A stretch of DNA of 64,000 bases, taken from assembly GCF_007746075.1 (NCBI RefSeq), contig NZ_CP036339.1:5051786-5115785 (forward strand). Reading direction: 5' to 3'. Source of the stretch: Lacipirellula limnantheis (GTDB taxonomy: Bacteria > Planctomycetota > Planctomycetia > Pirellulales > Lacipirellulaceae). Below the pieces are notes generated by a model. The model made no database searches. It was not told the origin of the DNA and was given only the letters and a program-made list of their open reading frames with translations. Both the position numbers and the translations under genes were made by a program. Of the stretch, positions 10,582 through 20,259 are shown piece by piece; the first letter of the stretch is position 1; each line of letters opens with the position of its first letter.

Positions 10582-13500
10582 ATGATGAAGCTTTCCCCCG
10601 CGCTAGTCGCGCTCTTCTCAGCGGCGTTCGCCTTGTCGTCGGCTACGGCCCATGACGGGGACGATCACGATAAGTTCGTGAAGCACTCCTTCAAGAAGGA
10701 GCAACTCTCGAAGGAGTTCTTCGCCGAGGGAGCGAATTTTGGCGACATCAATCACGACGGCGTCAACGACATCGTCTCCGGCCCCTACTGGTACGCGGGG
10801 CCGAAGTTCCTCGAACGCAAAGAATACTATCCGGCGAAGCCGTTCGACCCGGCCGGTTACTCCGAGAACTTCCTCGCCTACACCCACGATTTCAACGGCG
10901 ACGACTGGGATGACATCCTGATCATCGGGTTCCCGGGCGCGGAAACGTCCTGGTTCGAAAACCCGCAGGGGAAAGAGGGACCGTGGCAGCGGCACGTCGC
11001 GCTCGCGGTGACCGACAACGAGTCGCCGATGTTCACCGACGTCACCGGCGACGACAAGCCGGAACTCGTCTGCATGACCGGCGGGCAGATTGGCTACGCC
11101 GAAATCCCGGAAGATCCGACGCAACCGTGGAAGTTCCAGGCCGCATCGCCGGTGCGCGGCTATCAGCGGTTCACGCACGGCATCGGGGTAGGCGACGTTA
11201 ACGGCGACGGCCGCAGCGACCTGCTGGAGCAAAATGGCTGGTGGGAACAACCGGAAAAGGTCACGGGCGAACCGTGGACGTTCCACGAAGTGAAGTTCAG
11301 CGAGCCGGGCGGCTCGCAGATGTTCGCCTACGACTTCGACGGCGACGGCGACAACGACGTCCTCACCTCCAAGGCGGCGCACGCTTACGGCTTGTCGTGG
11401 TTTGAGCAGGTGAAGGACGGCGACGAGATCAAGTTCATCGAGCGCCAGATCATGGGCGAGAAGCCCGAGGAGAACGATTACGGCGTCGCCTTCTCGCAGT
11501 TGCATGCCGTCGACCTGGCCGACATGGATGGCGACGGCGTCCTTGATATTGTGACCGGCAAGCGCTGGTGGGCGCACGCCGAGAACGACCCGGGGGCGCT
11601 GGAGCCGGCGGTTCTCTACTGGTTCCAAACGGTGCGCGACAACGGCACGGCGCGGTTCGTGCCTCATATGATCGACAACAACTCGGGCGTCGGCACGCAA
11701 GTCGTCGCTCGCGACTTCAACGGCGACAAGCTCCCCGACGTGATCGTCGGCAGCAAGAAGGGAACGTTCGTCTTCACGCACAAGGCCGAAGAGGTCGACG
11801 AGAAGGCGTGGGACGAGTCGCAGCCGAAGTTGCGCGACGGCGTCAAGGAGCCGACGGTCGGCGAGCACGCCGCGAATAGCGGCACGTCGGCCGCGACCAG
11901 CAGCGCCGACGGCTTTCCCGCGACGGCTGAGGACGGCCGCCGGCTAAATCTCGACTTCGAGAAGGGGAATCTCTCCGATTGGACCGCGACCGGTCAGGCG
12001 TTCGCCAATCAGCCGATCGAAGGGAACACCGTGCACGAACGGATCCCGGACGGCACAAGCAACTTGAAGGGGCTCTACTGGATCGGGACCTACGAGGGGC
12101 AAGGCGATCATCTGCAGGGCGAGTTGACCAGCATTCCGTTCAAGGTGACTCATCCTTACGCCAGCTTCCTGGTGGGCGGCGGCTCGGGCAGCGCGTTGGG
12201 CGTGCAGATCATCGACAAGGAAACAGGAAAGGTTCTCCACCACGCCAGCGGCCGCATGAGCGAAGACATGGCGCCGGTGGGCGTCGATCTCACCAAGCAA
12301 TTGGGGAAGGAAATCTACATTCGCGTCCTCGACCTCGGCAGCGCCGGGTGGGGGCACGTGAACTTCGATCACTTCCGCTTCCACGACGAGATGCCGAAGT
12401 TCAGCGACACCGCCGGACCGACAAGCGTCGACGAATATCCCTACGCCGGGCTGCCGGGCCAGAAAGCGGTCGACGTGATGAAACTGCCGCCAGGCTTCAA
12501 GGCGATCCTGGCGGCCCAAGAACCCGATGTGAAGCAGCCGATCGCGATGGCGATCGACGACCGTGGCCGCCTGTGGGTCGCCGAGGCGTACGAATACCCG
12601 GTTCGCGCCCCCGAAGGTCAAGGTCGTGATCGGATCTTGATCTTCGAAGACGCGAACGGCGACGGGAAGTTCGATGGTCACAAAGTCTTCGCCGAGAATC
12701 TCAATCTAGTAAGCGGCCTGGAGCTGGGCTTCGGGGGCGTCTGGGTCGGCGCCGCGCCGTATCTGCTGTTCATCCCCGACCGCGACGGCGACGACGTGCC
12801 GGACGGCAAACCCGAAATTCTGCTCGACGGCTGGGCCTATCAGGACACGCACGAGACGCTGAACACCTTCATTTGGGGACCCGACGGGTGGCTTTACGGC
12901 TGCCATGGCGTCTTCACCCACTCGCGCATCGGCAAGCCGGGGACGCCCGACGACCAGCGAATTCCGCTCAACGCGGCGATCTGGCGGTACCACCCCACGC
13001 AGCATGTGTTCGAAGTCTTCACCGAGGGAACAAGCAACCCCTGGGGCGTCGACTTTGACGACAACGGGCAAGCTTTCAGCACGGCCTGCGTCATTCCGCA
13101 TCTCTACTACAACATCCCAGGGGCGCGCTATCAGCGACAGGCGGGCAACCACTTCAGTCCGTACACCTACGCCGACATTCAGACCATCGCCGACCATCGC
13201 CACTACGTCGGCGAGAATCCCCACGGCGGCAACGGCCGGTCGAACGACGCCGGCGGCGGTCACGCCCACTCGGGAGCAATGATCTACCTCGGCGGCGCCT
13301 GGCCCGAGGAGTATCGCGGCCGCATCTTCATGAACAACATCCACGGACAGCGGCTGAACACCGATGTCCTCAAGCCGCACGGTTCGGGCTTCGTCGGCAG
13401 CCACGGCCCAGACTTCCTGCTGACGGGCGACCTGGCGTCGCAGATTCTCAACATCCGCTATGGACCGGATGGCAACTGTTTCCTCATTGATTGGTACGAC

Positions 13501-15915
13501 ACGAACGCCTGTCATCACAACAACATCGAAGGACACGACCGCAGCAACGGCCGCGTTTACAAGATCGTCTACGGCGAGAAGAAGGCGACCGCGGTCGACC
13601 TGCGCGAGCTCGACGACGTGGCGCTGGCGAAGCTCGCGCTCGATAAGAACGATTGGTACGTTCGCCACTCGCGCCGGCTCCTGCAGGAGCGCGCCGCCGC
13701 GGGCAAGCTGAGCGAGGCGGCGCGGCAGGAACTCGTGAGCATCGCCAAGAACAACGCCGATCCGACCCGCGTTCAGCGGGCGATGTGGGCCCTGCACGTC
13801 ACCGGCGGGCTGCCCGCCGATTTGGCCGCGACGCTGCTAAAGCATCAGTCGCCGTACGTCCGCGGCTGGGTGATCCAGCTCTCGTGGGACGGCGGCCAGA
13901 CGCCCGCGCCCGAAATGGTGCAGCAGTTCGTCGCGATGGCTCGGCAAGACTCGTCGCCCGTGGTGCGGCTGTTTATCGCCGCCGCGCTGCAGCACGTGGC
14001 GCCGGCCGATCGCTGGGCCGCGCTCGAGGCCCTCACGCGCCACGCGGAAGACGCCGACGATCATAACCTGCCGCTGATGTACTGGTACGCCGCCGAACCG
14101 CTGGCCGCGACTGATCCTGACCGCGCGCTGAAGTTCGGACTGTCGTGCGGCAAGACGATTCCGCTCTTGCGGAAGTTCATGATCCGCCGCATCGCAAGCA
14201 TCGACGGCGCCGAAGCGCTCGCGTCGCTGGTGCAGGCCGTGGCCGACTCCGACGATGCCGCCGAACAACTCGAAGTGGTCGCCGGCATGCGGCAGGCGCT
14301 GCAGGGCCAGCGTCACGTCGCTCAGCCGAAAAACTGGCCCGCCGCCGCCGCGAAGGCCGCCCAGAGCAGCGACGAAAAGGTTCGTCGCGAAGCGACGGCC
14401 CTCGGCGTGACCTTCGGCGACAAGCATGCGATGGCCGCGCTGCGGGCCGCCGTCGACTCCGCGGGAGCCGGCGCCGAGGCGCGTCGGCAGGCTCTCGACG
14501 CGTTGCTGAGGGTGAAGGATCCGGAATTGCTGCCGACGCTGCTCAAGCTGCTTGCCGATCCCGAGTTAAGCGAGCCGGCGCTTTCGGGCCTGGCGTTGTA
14601 CGATGACGCGAAAGTTCCCGCCGCGATCCTGGCGATCTACGGCGACGCGTCGCCTGGCGCGAAGCGCGCCGCGCTCGCCACGCTCTGCTCGCGCCCAGAC
14701 TACGGCGTCGAATTGCTCAAGGCGATGGAGGCCAAGCAGATCGCCGCGGCCGATCTTTCCGGCGATCTGGTGCGACAATTGCAGAACCACAAGAACGCCG
14801 AACTCGATAAGCTGCTCGCCGAGACATGGGGTCAGGTGCGCAGCACGCCGGCCGACAAGGCGGCGATGATCGTCGCGTTGCGCGAGATGCTGAAAGATCC
14901 GCCGGCGAAGCCCGATCTGCAGCTCGGCCGCGCCGTCTTTGTGAAGACCTGTCAGCAGTGCCACACTCTCTACGGCCACGGCGCCAAGATCGGGCCGGAC
15001 CTGACTGGTTCCAACCGCGCCGACGTCGAGTACCTGCTGTCGAACATCGTCGATCCCAGCTCGGTGATTGCAAAGGACTATCAGCAGACAGTCATCCAAA
15101 CCATCGACGGGCTGGTCATCTCGGGACTGGTTCGCGCCGAAGACGACAAGTCGGTCACCATTCAGACGCCGACCGAGACGATCGTCGTCCCGAAAGACGA
15201 AATTGATCAGCAGCAGCTGAGCGACGCATCGATGATGCCGGACGATCAGCTCAAGCAGTTCGCTCCGCATCATATCGCATCGTTGTTCGCCTACCTGCAG
15301 GCACGCGAGCAAAACCCCGTGCTCGCGCAGCCAGACAATCAGGAACTGTTCTTCAACGGCAAGGACCTGAGCGGTTGGAACGGCAATCAGGAGCTCTGGT
15401 CGGTCCAGGACGGCGAAATCGTCGGGCGCAGCCAGGGGAAAGGTCTGGAGAAGAACGAGTTCCTGTTTAGCGACTTCGCCGCCGATGACTTCGAGCTGAC
15501 GTTCCAGGTCAAGCTGATCGACGACGTCGGCAACAGCGGCGTCCAGTTCCGCAGTCAGGAAGCTGAGCATGGCGAAGCCCGCGGCTATCAGGCCGACATC
15601 GGTCCCGACTGGTGGGGCAAGCTCTATGAGGAGCTTGGCCGGGCCATTCTCTGGGACAAGCCGGGCGAGCAGCACGTCCGCAAGGGCCAGTGGAACGACT
15701 ACAAGATCCGCGCCGAAGGGAGCCGCATCCAGACTTGGATCAACGGCAACCTCTGCGTCGATCTCGACGACCCCGAAGGGGCGCGCCGCGGACGCTTTGC
15801 GCTGCAACTCCACGCCGGTCCGGCGACGGAGGTGCGGTTCCGCGACCTCAAGCTGAAGGTCCTCAACGTCCCCGCCGCCGGCGAGGCCAACGCCAAGGTC
15901 ACTTCTGCAGAATGA
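10582..15915 (+). CDS. Exported multidomain dehydrogenase/HEAT/cytochrome c/DUF1080 protein
   Basis: A 1777-residue exported protein; residues 1-23 are a signal peptide. Domains in order: about 40-410 FG-GAP/VCBS-like propeller repeats with calcium-type DxNxDG loops (DVNGDGRSD, DFDGDGDND); about 450-605 a lectin-like sandwich (FEKGNLSDW; HVNFDHFRF); about 640-1005 the PVC-type membrane-bound dehydrogenase propeller (AMAIDDRGRLWVAEAYEYP); about 1010-1440 HEAT repeats; about 1445-1575 a c-type cytochrome with one heme site C1457QQCH; about 1590-1765 DUF1080, a family that includes 3-keto-disaccharide hydrolases. It is known in planctomycetes as a Planctomycete cytochrome c-type architecture, but the fusion of all parts is large. 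It probably oxidises or cleaves sugars in the periplasm. An aaggaa site precedes ATG 10582. Confidence 0.88.
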   Translation: MMKLSPALVALFSAAFALSSATAHDGDDHDKFVKHSFKKEQLSKEFFAEGANFGDINHDGVNDIVSGPYWYAGPKFLERKEYYPAKPFDPAGYSENFLAYTHDFNGDDWDDILIIGFPGAETSWFENPQGKEGPWQRHVALAVTDNESPMFTDVTGDDKPELVCMTGGQIGYAEIPEDPTQPWKFQAASPVRGYQRFTHGIGVGDVNGDGRSDLLEQNGWWEQPEKVTGEPWTFHEVKFSEPGGSQMFAYDFDGDGDNDVLTSKAAHAYGLSWFEQVKDGDEIKFIERQIMGEKPEENDYGVAFSQLHAVDLADMDGDGVLDIVTGKRWWAHAENDPGALEPAVLYWFQTVRDNGTARFVPHMIDNNSGVGTQVVARDFNGDKLPDVIVGSKKGTFVFTHKAEEVDEKAWDESQPKLRDGVKEPTVGEHAANSGTSAATSSADGFPATAEDGRRLNLDFEKGNLSDWTATGQAFANQPIEGNTVHERIPDGTSNLKGLYWIGTYEGQGDHLQGELTSIPFKVTHPYASFLVGGGSGSALGVQIIDKETGKVLHHASGRMSEDMAPVGVDLTKQLGKEIYIRVLDLGSAGWGHVNFDHFRFHDEMPKFSDTAGPTSVDEYPYAGLPGQKAVDVMKLPPGFKAILAAQEPDVKQPIAMAIDDRGRLWVAEAYEYPVRAPEGQGRDRILIFEDANGDGKFDGHKVFAENLNLVSGLELGFGGVWVGAAPYLLFIPDRDGDDVPDGKPEILLDGWAYQDTHETLNTFIWGPDGWLYGCHGVFTHSRIGKPGTPDDQRIPLNAAIWRYHPTQHVFEVFTEGTSNPWGVDFDDNGQAFSTACVIPHLYYNIPGARYQRQAGNHFSPYTYADIQTIADHRHYVGENPHGGNGRSNDAGGGHAHSGAMIYLGGAWPEEYRGRIFMNNIHGQRLNTDVLKPHGSGFVGSHGPDFLLTGDLASQILNIRYGPDGNCFLIDWYDTNACHHNNIEGHDRSNGRVYKIVYGEKKATAVDLRELDDVALAKLALDKNDWYVRHSRRLLQERAAAGKLSEAARQELVSIAKNNADPTRVQRAMWALHVTGGLPADLAATLLKHQSPYVRGWVIQLSWDGGQTPAPEMVQQFVAMARQDSSPVVRLFIAAALQHVAPADRWAALEALTRHAEDADDHNLPLMYWYAAEPLAATDPDRALKFGLSCGKTIPLLRKFMIRRIASIDGAEALASLVQAVADSDDAAEQLEVVAGMRQALQGQRHVAQPKNWPAAAAKAAQSSDEKVRREATALGVTFGDKHAMAALRAAVDSAGAGAEARRQALDALLRVKDPELLPTLLKLLADPELSEPALSGLALYDDAKVPAAILAIYGDASPGAKRAALATLCSRPDYGVELLKAMEAKQIAAADLSGDLVRQLQNHKNAELDKLLAETWGQVRSTPADKAAMIVALREMLKDPPAKPDLQLGRAVFVKTCQQCHTLYGHGAKIGPDLTGSNRADVEYLLSNIVDPSSVIAKDYQQTVIQTIDGLVISGLVRAEDDKSVTIQTPTETIVVPKDEIDQQQLSDASMMPDDQLKQFAPHHIASLFAYLQAREQNPVLAQPDNQELFFNGKDLSGWNGNQELWSVQDGEIVGRSQGKGLEKNEFLFSDFAADDFELTFQVKLIDDVGNSGVQFRSQEAEHGEARGYQADIGPDWWGKLYEELGRAILWDKPGEQHVRKGQWNDYKIRAEGSRIQTWINGNLCVDLDDPEGARRGRFALQLHAGPATEVRFRDLKLKVLNVPAAGEANAKVTSAE

Positions 15916-16102
15916 GGCGGTTGTTTCGCGTTACCAAAAGTCGATAGGTTTCCCCGGCGTGGGTGATGGCCACGACGCGGGCGCCCTGGAAGAGTTCGGA
16001 AGACTCGACGCTCCGCGGCTCCGCTGGCTGGGAAACCGAGGTCGCGTCCCGCGGCGGCGCCGCGCCGGAAGAAAACGGCGGCGTAGGCGAATCGGACGTC
16101 AT
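15899..16102 (-). CDS. hemP: Hemin uptake protein HemP family
   Basis: A 67-residue protein whose C-terminal half (about 36-67) fits the HemP domain: ELFQGARVVAITHAGETY, then RLLVTRNNRLILQK. HemP proteins are small heme-binding or heme-regulatory proteins linked to iron and heme uptake; the exact role varies by organism. The first 35 residues are Ser/Pro-rich and look disordered. Its ATG overlaps the TPR gene's stop by 4 bases (ATGA), so it is translated from the same mRNA. It converges with the heme-binding 1777-residue protein, the two genes overlapping by 17 bases at their 3' ends. Confidence 0.85.
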   Translation of the reverse strand: MTSDSPTPPFSSGAAPPRDATSVSQPAEPRSVESSELFQGARVVAITHAGETYRLLVTRNNRLILQK

Positions 16103-16890
16103 GAGGCCTCCCCTGCCGAGGGTGGCGGGCCCGACCCTCCGTGCCGTAGCACGTTCGATAGCGCTGCCAATCGGCTTGCAACCCGCGCGGAGCGAACAAC
16201 GTCGCCCCGCTCGATGCAGAGCTTCAGCGCCTTCTGCAGGCAGCAGCGGCAGTCGAGGGAGTCGACTTCCCGTTGCGATAGCTCGCTGAAGGCGCTGTAC
16301 GCCAGGTCCATCTGGCCTAGCTTCATATGGAGCATCGCCAGCGCGACGCGATAGCGCGGTTCGTCCGGGTTGAGGCCGATCGCCCGACGCAACATTGCCA
16401 TCGAGAGCTGGGGCGGTCGCCCCAGTCTCCCTAGCGCGTTAGCCGCGGCGAAACAGATCGCGTCGTCGTCGGGGCGGACGCGGCCGGCCCGCCGGCAGAC
16501 AGCGAGGGCGGCCTGCCAGCGTTCGAGTGCGGCCAACCCGTTGTACAGCGGCTCCCACAATTCGGCCGGGAAGTTTGGATCAGCGGCGAGGTCGCCGAGC
16601 AGACTCGCCGCGGCCGAACGGCGCCCGTGCCGCAAGTCGCCGGCCGCTAGCACTAGCATTCCTTCGTAGCCAAGGGGCGCGAGCATTAACGCCCGTTGGA
16701 TATTTTCGTAAGCCTCCGCCTGCCTTCCCTCGCGTTGCAGAAGTATGGCCCGCAGCCTCCAGAGAGCCCCGTCGTCCGGTCGGCGGGTCAGTTCAGCCTC
16801 AAGGACGTCGATGGCAGCGCGTGAAAAACCGCGTTCATATAACTGCGTCGCCCGCCGGGCAGCGTCTTCGCGTGGCGCCTGCGCGGTCAT
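16099..16890 (-). CDS. Tetratricopeptide repeat protein coupled to HemP
   Basis: A 263-residue cytoplasmic protein made of TPR-like helix pairs: RRATQLYERGFSRAAIDVLE, ALWRLRAILLQREGRQAEAY, GYEGMLVLAAGDLRHGRR and RYRVALAMLHMKLGQMDLAY mark successive units between about 10 and 215. There is no signal peptide if translation begins at ATG 16890; an upstream extension to 17037 reads as non-coding. TPR proteins are protein-protein scaffolds. Its stop overlaps the hemP start, so its partner may lie in heme handling, but that is inference from position. Confidence 0.85.
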   Translation of the reverse strand: MTAQAPREDAARRATQLYERGFSRAAIDVLEAELTRRPDDGALWRLRAILLQREGRQAEAYENIQRALMLAPLGYEGMLVLAAGDLRHGRRSAAASLLGDLAADPNFPAELWEPLYNGLAALERWQAALAVCRRAGRVRPDDDAICFAAANALGRLGRPPQLSMAMLRRAIGLNPDEPRYRVALAMLHMKLGQMDLAYSAFSELSQREVDSLDCRCCLQKALKLCIERGDVVRSARVASRLAALSNVLRHGGSGPPPSAGEAS

Positions 16891-17278
16891 GATTTCGTCG
16901 CTCCAGAAGTGGAATCGGCTGGCTGGCAGGGCCCTAGCGGGCGGTAGCTGGCGGGAAAAACACGCATTTTGGGGATTCAGCCCCATTGACGTGCTCGTTA
17001 GGTCCGATAATCTATCGCTACTGAGACTCGATATCAAGACCGCCGCAGCCAGCTCGACATCCTTTCGGGGTGCACGCCAGCCAAGGTTCGAATCGCCGCG
17101 TCAACGGGACGCGGTACTCGAATCGCCGGCCGCGCCACGAAAGGAGCCACCGATGTAGTCCGACCCGCCGCGCCTTCCCGCTTGCAGTTTCTTCGATCGC
17201 TGTCCCACCGTAGCGGTTGAAGGCGTTTCGCGACCATCGAGACAGCACCACTGATTTTGCTCACTGGAGAGTTAGCTA
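16891..17278. other. Intergenic region between divergent genes, 388 bp
   Basis: No supported gene. A short hairpin (gggg-attca-gcccc) lies near 16972-16984 and a run of pyrimidine/purine-mixed sequence follows. Promoters for the TPR-hemP pair and the PEP-CTERM gene must be here, but I cannot define them. Confidence 0.4.
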
Positions 17279-18007
17279 ATGATTCGCCACACAACTTGTG
17301 CCGTTCTGTTGACGACCGCCCTTTCGACCCTTGCTTATGCCGCGCCGCCGTTCACCGAAAACTTCAATCTCGGCGACGCCAACTGGCGTTTCAGCACCGC
17401 CACGACGCTGACGCCTGTCGCATCGGGCGGTCCCGACGGCAGCGCGTACGTCTCGCGCACGTTTTCGTTTTCGTCACTAACCAACCCCGCCGCGACGAGT
17501 GCCACCGTGTTCCGTGCCCAAGACGAGTTCAATTCGAGCGGCGTCGCCTACGCCGGCAATTGGGCCAGCCTTGGCGTGAACGAGGTCAGCTTGTACGTCC
17601 GTCATTCCGCGCCAGAACCCCTGGTGTTTAACGCCCGCTTTGCCAACCCGGCCAACTTTCCCGGCGCGAGTTATTTTTCCGATCCGGTCCCCGCGAACGT
17701 GTGGACGCCGCTCACCTTCGACGTCGCCGCGGCAAGCCCGCAGTTGGCTGATCCGTCGTATGAAGGGACAAGCTACGGCTTTGTGATGTCGAACATTGGC
17801 CACATGCAGTTTGGCGTCAATATTCCCGCGGCGTTGGTTGGCTCGACGACCCCTTTCACGTTTGATCTCGATTCGGTCAGCGTCGGCGTCGTCCCCGAAC
17901 CTGCCGCGGCCGGGCTGATGGCGCTGAGCGCTGGCGCTTTTGGTCTGGCTGTTCGCCGTCGACGTTCGTCGATCAGCACTCCTCAGGCAAACGCAATCGT
18001 TTCCTAG
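17279..18007 (+). CDS. PEP-CTERM sorting domain protein
   Basis: A 242-residue exported protein. Residues 1-21 are a signal peptide ending TLAYA, and about 205-228 form the PEP-CTERM signal: VVPEPAAAG, a hydrophobic stretch, then RRRR. That signal directs processing by an exosortase and placement at the cell surface. The middle (about 25-200) is a beta-rich domain with no family I recognise. The start follows a ggagag site 11 bases upstream. It lies 19 bp upstream of another PEP-CTERM protein, so the two are probably one transcript. Confidence 0.85.
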   Translation: MIRHTTCAVLLTTALSTLAYAAPPFTENFNLGDANWRFSTATTLTPVASGGPDGSAYVSRTFSFSSLTNPAATSATVFRAQDEFNSSGVAYAGNWASLGVNEVSLYVRHSAPEPLVFNARFANPANFPGASYFSDPVPANVWTPLTFDVAAASPQLADPSYEGTSYGFVMSNIGHMQFGVNIPAALVGSTTPFTFDLDSVSVGVVPEPAAAGLMALSAGAFGLAVRRRRSSISTPQANAIVS

Positions 18008-18026
18008 GCAACGGTTCATAGGCAAC

Positions 18027-20177
18027 ATGGATATCGCCTGCAAACGCCGTTCGATCGCCCGCGCAGCAGCACTGGCCTGCTGCGCGGCGATCGCCGTTTG
18101 GAGCACGGCGGCCTGGGCTGCGACGGCTTCGTGGAATGCCCCCGATATCGACGTGTTCCATTACTCCAACGCCGACGAGCCAGGACGCGGGACGGCGCCA
18201 ACGTTCGTCGGCGGATTCACGTTCGACGGATCGAACCAGTTCGTGCCGTCGACCGCCACGAACCCCGCGCGACTGGGCATGTCGATGGTCGCCTTCGATA
18301 CCTCCGACCAGATCAACGTCGGCCTCGCTCCGCAGCAGTACCAAATCAACTCGGTGGCCGTCACCGTCCAATACTACAACGGCACATTCGGCACGTTGAA
18401 GTACGAAGATCAACCCGTCAGTCGTGCCGCCTTCCTCGCCGACATGCAGAATGGCGTCGGCGGCATCCAGCGGCCCATCGAACTATACGGCGTCGGCTTC
18501 CGCAGCGGGCTCACCGGATTTGACTTCGACGGAACATCCGATCCGCAGAAGTTCAACTCGCTCAGCCACGGCTACGGCGCGGGCGGCTATCGCATCTATC
18601 CCGTCGACGGCGATCCCGCGCAGCCAGGCGCGTACCGCGACGTCGCCAATAACCTGACCGGCGGCTTCAGCGCGACCGCTGCCGGCGGCACGATGGCGCC
18701 GTTCGATGCGACGCCGTGGGCGATCGGCAAAACCAATCTCGCGCGCGGCGCCGATCTGCCGGAACGAACGACCTTCACCTTCACGCTCGATCTCAATGCT
18801 CCGGGCGTCCGCAGCTATGTCCAAGCGTCGCTCGCCGACGGCGGCCTCGGCTTCATGCTGTCGTCGCTGCATCTGGCCAGCCAGCCGGGATTCGGCGTGC
18901 TCCCTTACCCGCAGTGGTTCATGCAGGAGTCGGTCGGCGGCTTCTTCAACGGCGTCGCCGCCACGCTGGCCATCGACTATGCGATGGGCTCGGTCGGACT
19001 GGCCGGCGACTACGACGGCAACCAAACCGTCGACGGCGGCGACTTTCTACGTTGGCAACAGACCTTCGGCGCCGGGGCATCTCCGGCCGGCTCGGGCGCT
19101 GACGGCGACGGCGATGGCGCGGTCGACGCCGACGACTTGGTGATTTGGCGCAATGCGTTTGGCGCCGGCAATTCATCTGCTGCAGTCGCCGCCGTCCCCG
19201 AGCCAGCTGCTGGCTTGCTCGCTCTGCTCGCGATGGCGGCCATTGGCCGTCGCCGGCCGCGATTGCTCCCGTCCCGCGATCTGAGGGCGCGCCGCGGCTT
19301 CACGTTGGTGGAGTTGCTGGTCGTGATCGCCATCATCGGCGTGCTCATCGCACTGCTGCTTCCGGCGGTTCAATCGGCGCGTGAGGCGGCCCGACGGATG
19401 AGTTGCCAGAACAAGCTCAAGCAAATCGGGCTCGCGACGCAAAACTACGCCGCCTCGCAAAAACACCTGCCTCCTCCCAAATTCGGCGACACGAATTACG
19501 ACGAGCTCGGCAGCACCTTTGTGCTCTTGCTGCCGTACCTTGAGCAGGGGAGTCGCTTCGCGGCGTACGATCTGACGAAGAAGTCGAACGACCCGGCCAA
19601 TTTACCCATCACGAGCCAGCCGCTGGACGTCTACACGTGCCCCTCGATGGCGATGATGCGGCAGGCGCCCGACGCGGGCTGCGGCGAAGTGCTGGGGCCG
19701 ACCAGTTTCATGATTTCCTCGCGGACCGACTATGCAAACTTCGCGGCGCTCGATGGCGCCTTTGAGAATCCGCCGGCCGACGGACAGTATCGCTTGTCGA
19801 TGCAGCACATCACCGACGGCGCGTCCAATACGCTGCTCGTCGGCGAAACCAACTACAGCCACCAAGGCTGGGTGTGGTCGGGCGGCGAATGCGCGACGCT
19901 CGCCGGCACGGTTAAATTCGGCGATCAGACCTGGGCCGAAGGTTACTGGGCCCTCTCCTGGGGACACATGTCCGCCAGCTTTCCGCAGGCGTACAACAAT
20001 TCGGTTAATTTCCAAAAGCCGATCAGCGCTCGCACGTTCCGCAGCGATCATCCCGGCGGCGTCCAGTTCGTCTTGCTGGATGGCTCCGTGCGCATGCTCT
20101 CCGACGATTCGGCCCCGGAAATCCGCCGTGCGCTCGTGACGCGCGCCGGCGACGAGGTCGAACATCGCGTAGACTAA
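18027..20177 (+). CDS. PEP-CTERM/dockerin protein fused in frame to a DUF1559 prepilin-like protein
   Basis: A 716-residue reading frame joining two normally separate protein types. Residues 1-33 are a signal peptide; about 34-320 a beta-rich exported domain; about 327-375 two dockerin-like calcium loops (DYDGNQTVDGGD, DGDGDGAVDADD); V390PEP begins a PEP-CTERM signal with hydrophobic stretch and RRR at about 404-406. Then, with no stop, RRG424FTLVE starts a type IV prepilin-like N-terminus (methylation motif plus hydrophobic helix) and a DUF1559 domain ending in an H-X9-DG motif. An in-frame ATG at 19233 could start a stand-alone 314-residue DUF1559 protein, but no ribosome site precedes it. 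So this is either a true polyprotein, a recent gene fusion, or two genes whose boundary stop was lost. Confidence 0.8.
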   Translation: MDIACKRRSIARAAALACCAAIAVWSTAAWAATASWNAPDIDVFHYSNADEPGRGTAPTFVGGFTFDGSNQFVPSTATNPARLGMSMVAFDTSDQINVGLAPQQYQINSVAVTVQYYNGTFGTLKYEDQPVSRAAFLADMQNGVGGIQRPIELYGVGFRSGLTGFDFDGTSDPQKFNSLSHGYGAGGYRIYPVDGDPAQPGAYRDVANNLTGGFSATAAGGTMAPFDATPWAIGKTNLARGADLPERTTFTFTLDLNAPGVRSYVQASLADGGLGFMLSSLHLASQPGFGVLPYPQWFMQESVGGFFNGVAATLAIDYAMGSVGLAGDYDGNQTVDGGDFLRWQQTFGAGASPAGSGADGDGDGAVDADDLVIWRNAFGAGNSSAAVAAVPEPAAGLLALLAMAAIGRRRPRLLPSRDLRARRGFTLVELLVVIAIIGVLIALLLPAVQSAREAARRMSCQNKLKQIGLATQNYAASQKHLPPPKFGDTNYDELGSTFVLLLPYLEQGSRFAAYDLTKKSNDPANLPITSQPLDVYTCPSMAMMRQAPDAGCGEVLGPTSFMISSRTDYANFAALDGAFENPPADGQYRLSMQHITDGASNTLLVGETNYSHQGWVWSGGECATLAGTVKFGDQTWAEGYWALSWGHMSASFPQAYNNSVNFQKPISARTFRSDHPGGVQFVLLDGSVRMLSDDSAPEIRRALVTRAGDEVEHRVD

Positions 20178-20259
20178 CGCCCCTAAGTTGAATCCTGCAG
20201 CGACGCCTCCCGACTGGCGCCGCGCTCAATACGCTATCTCGCCCCAAGAAGGAAATCTG

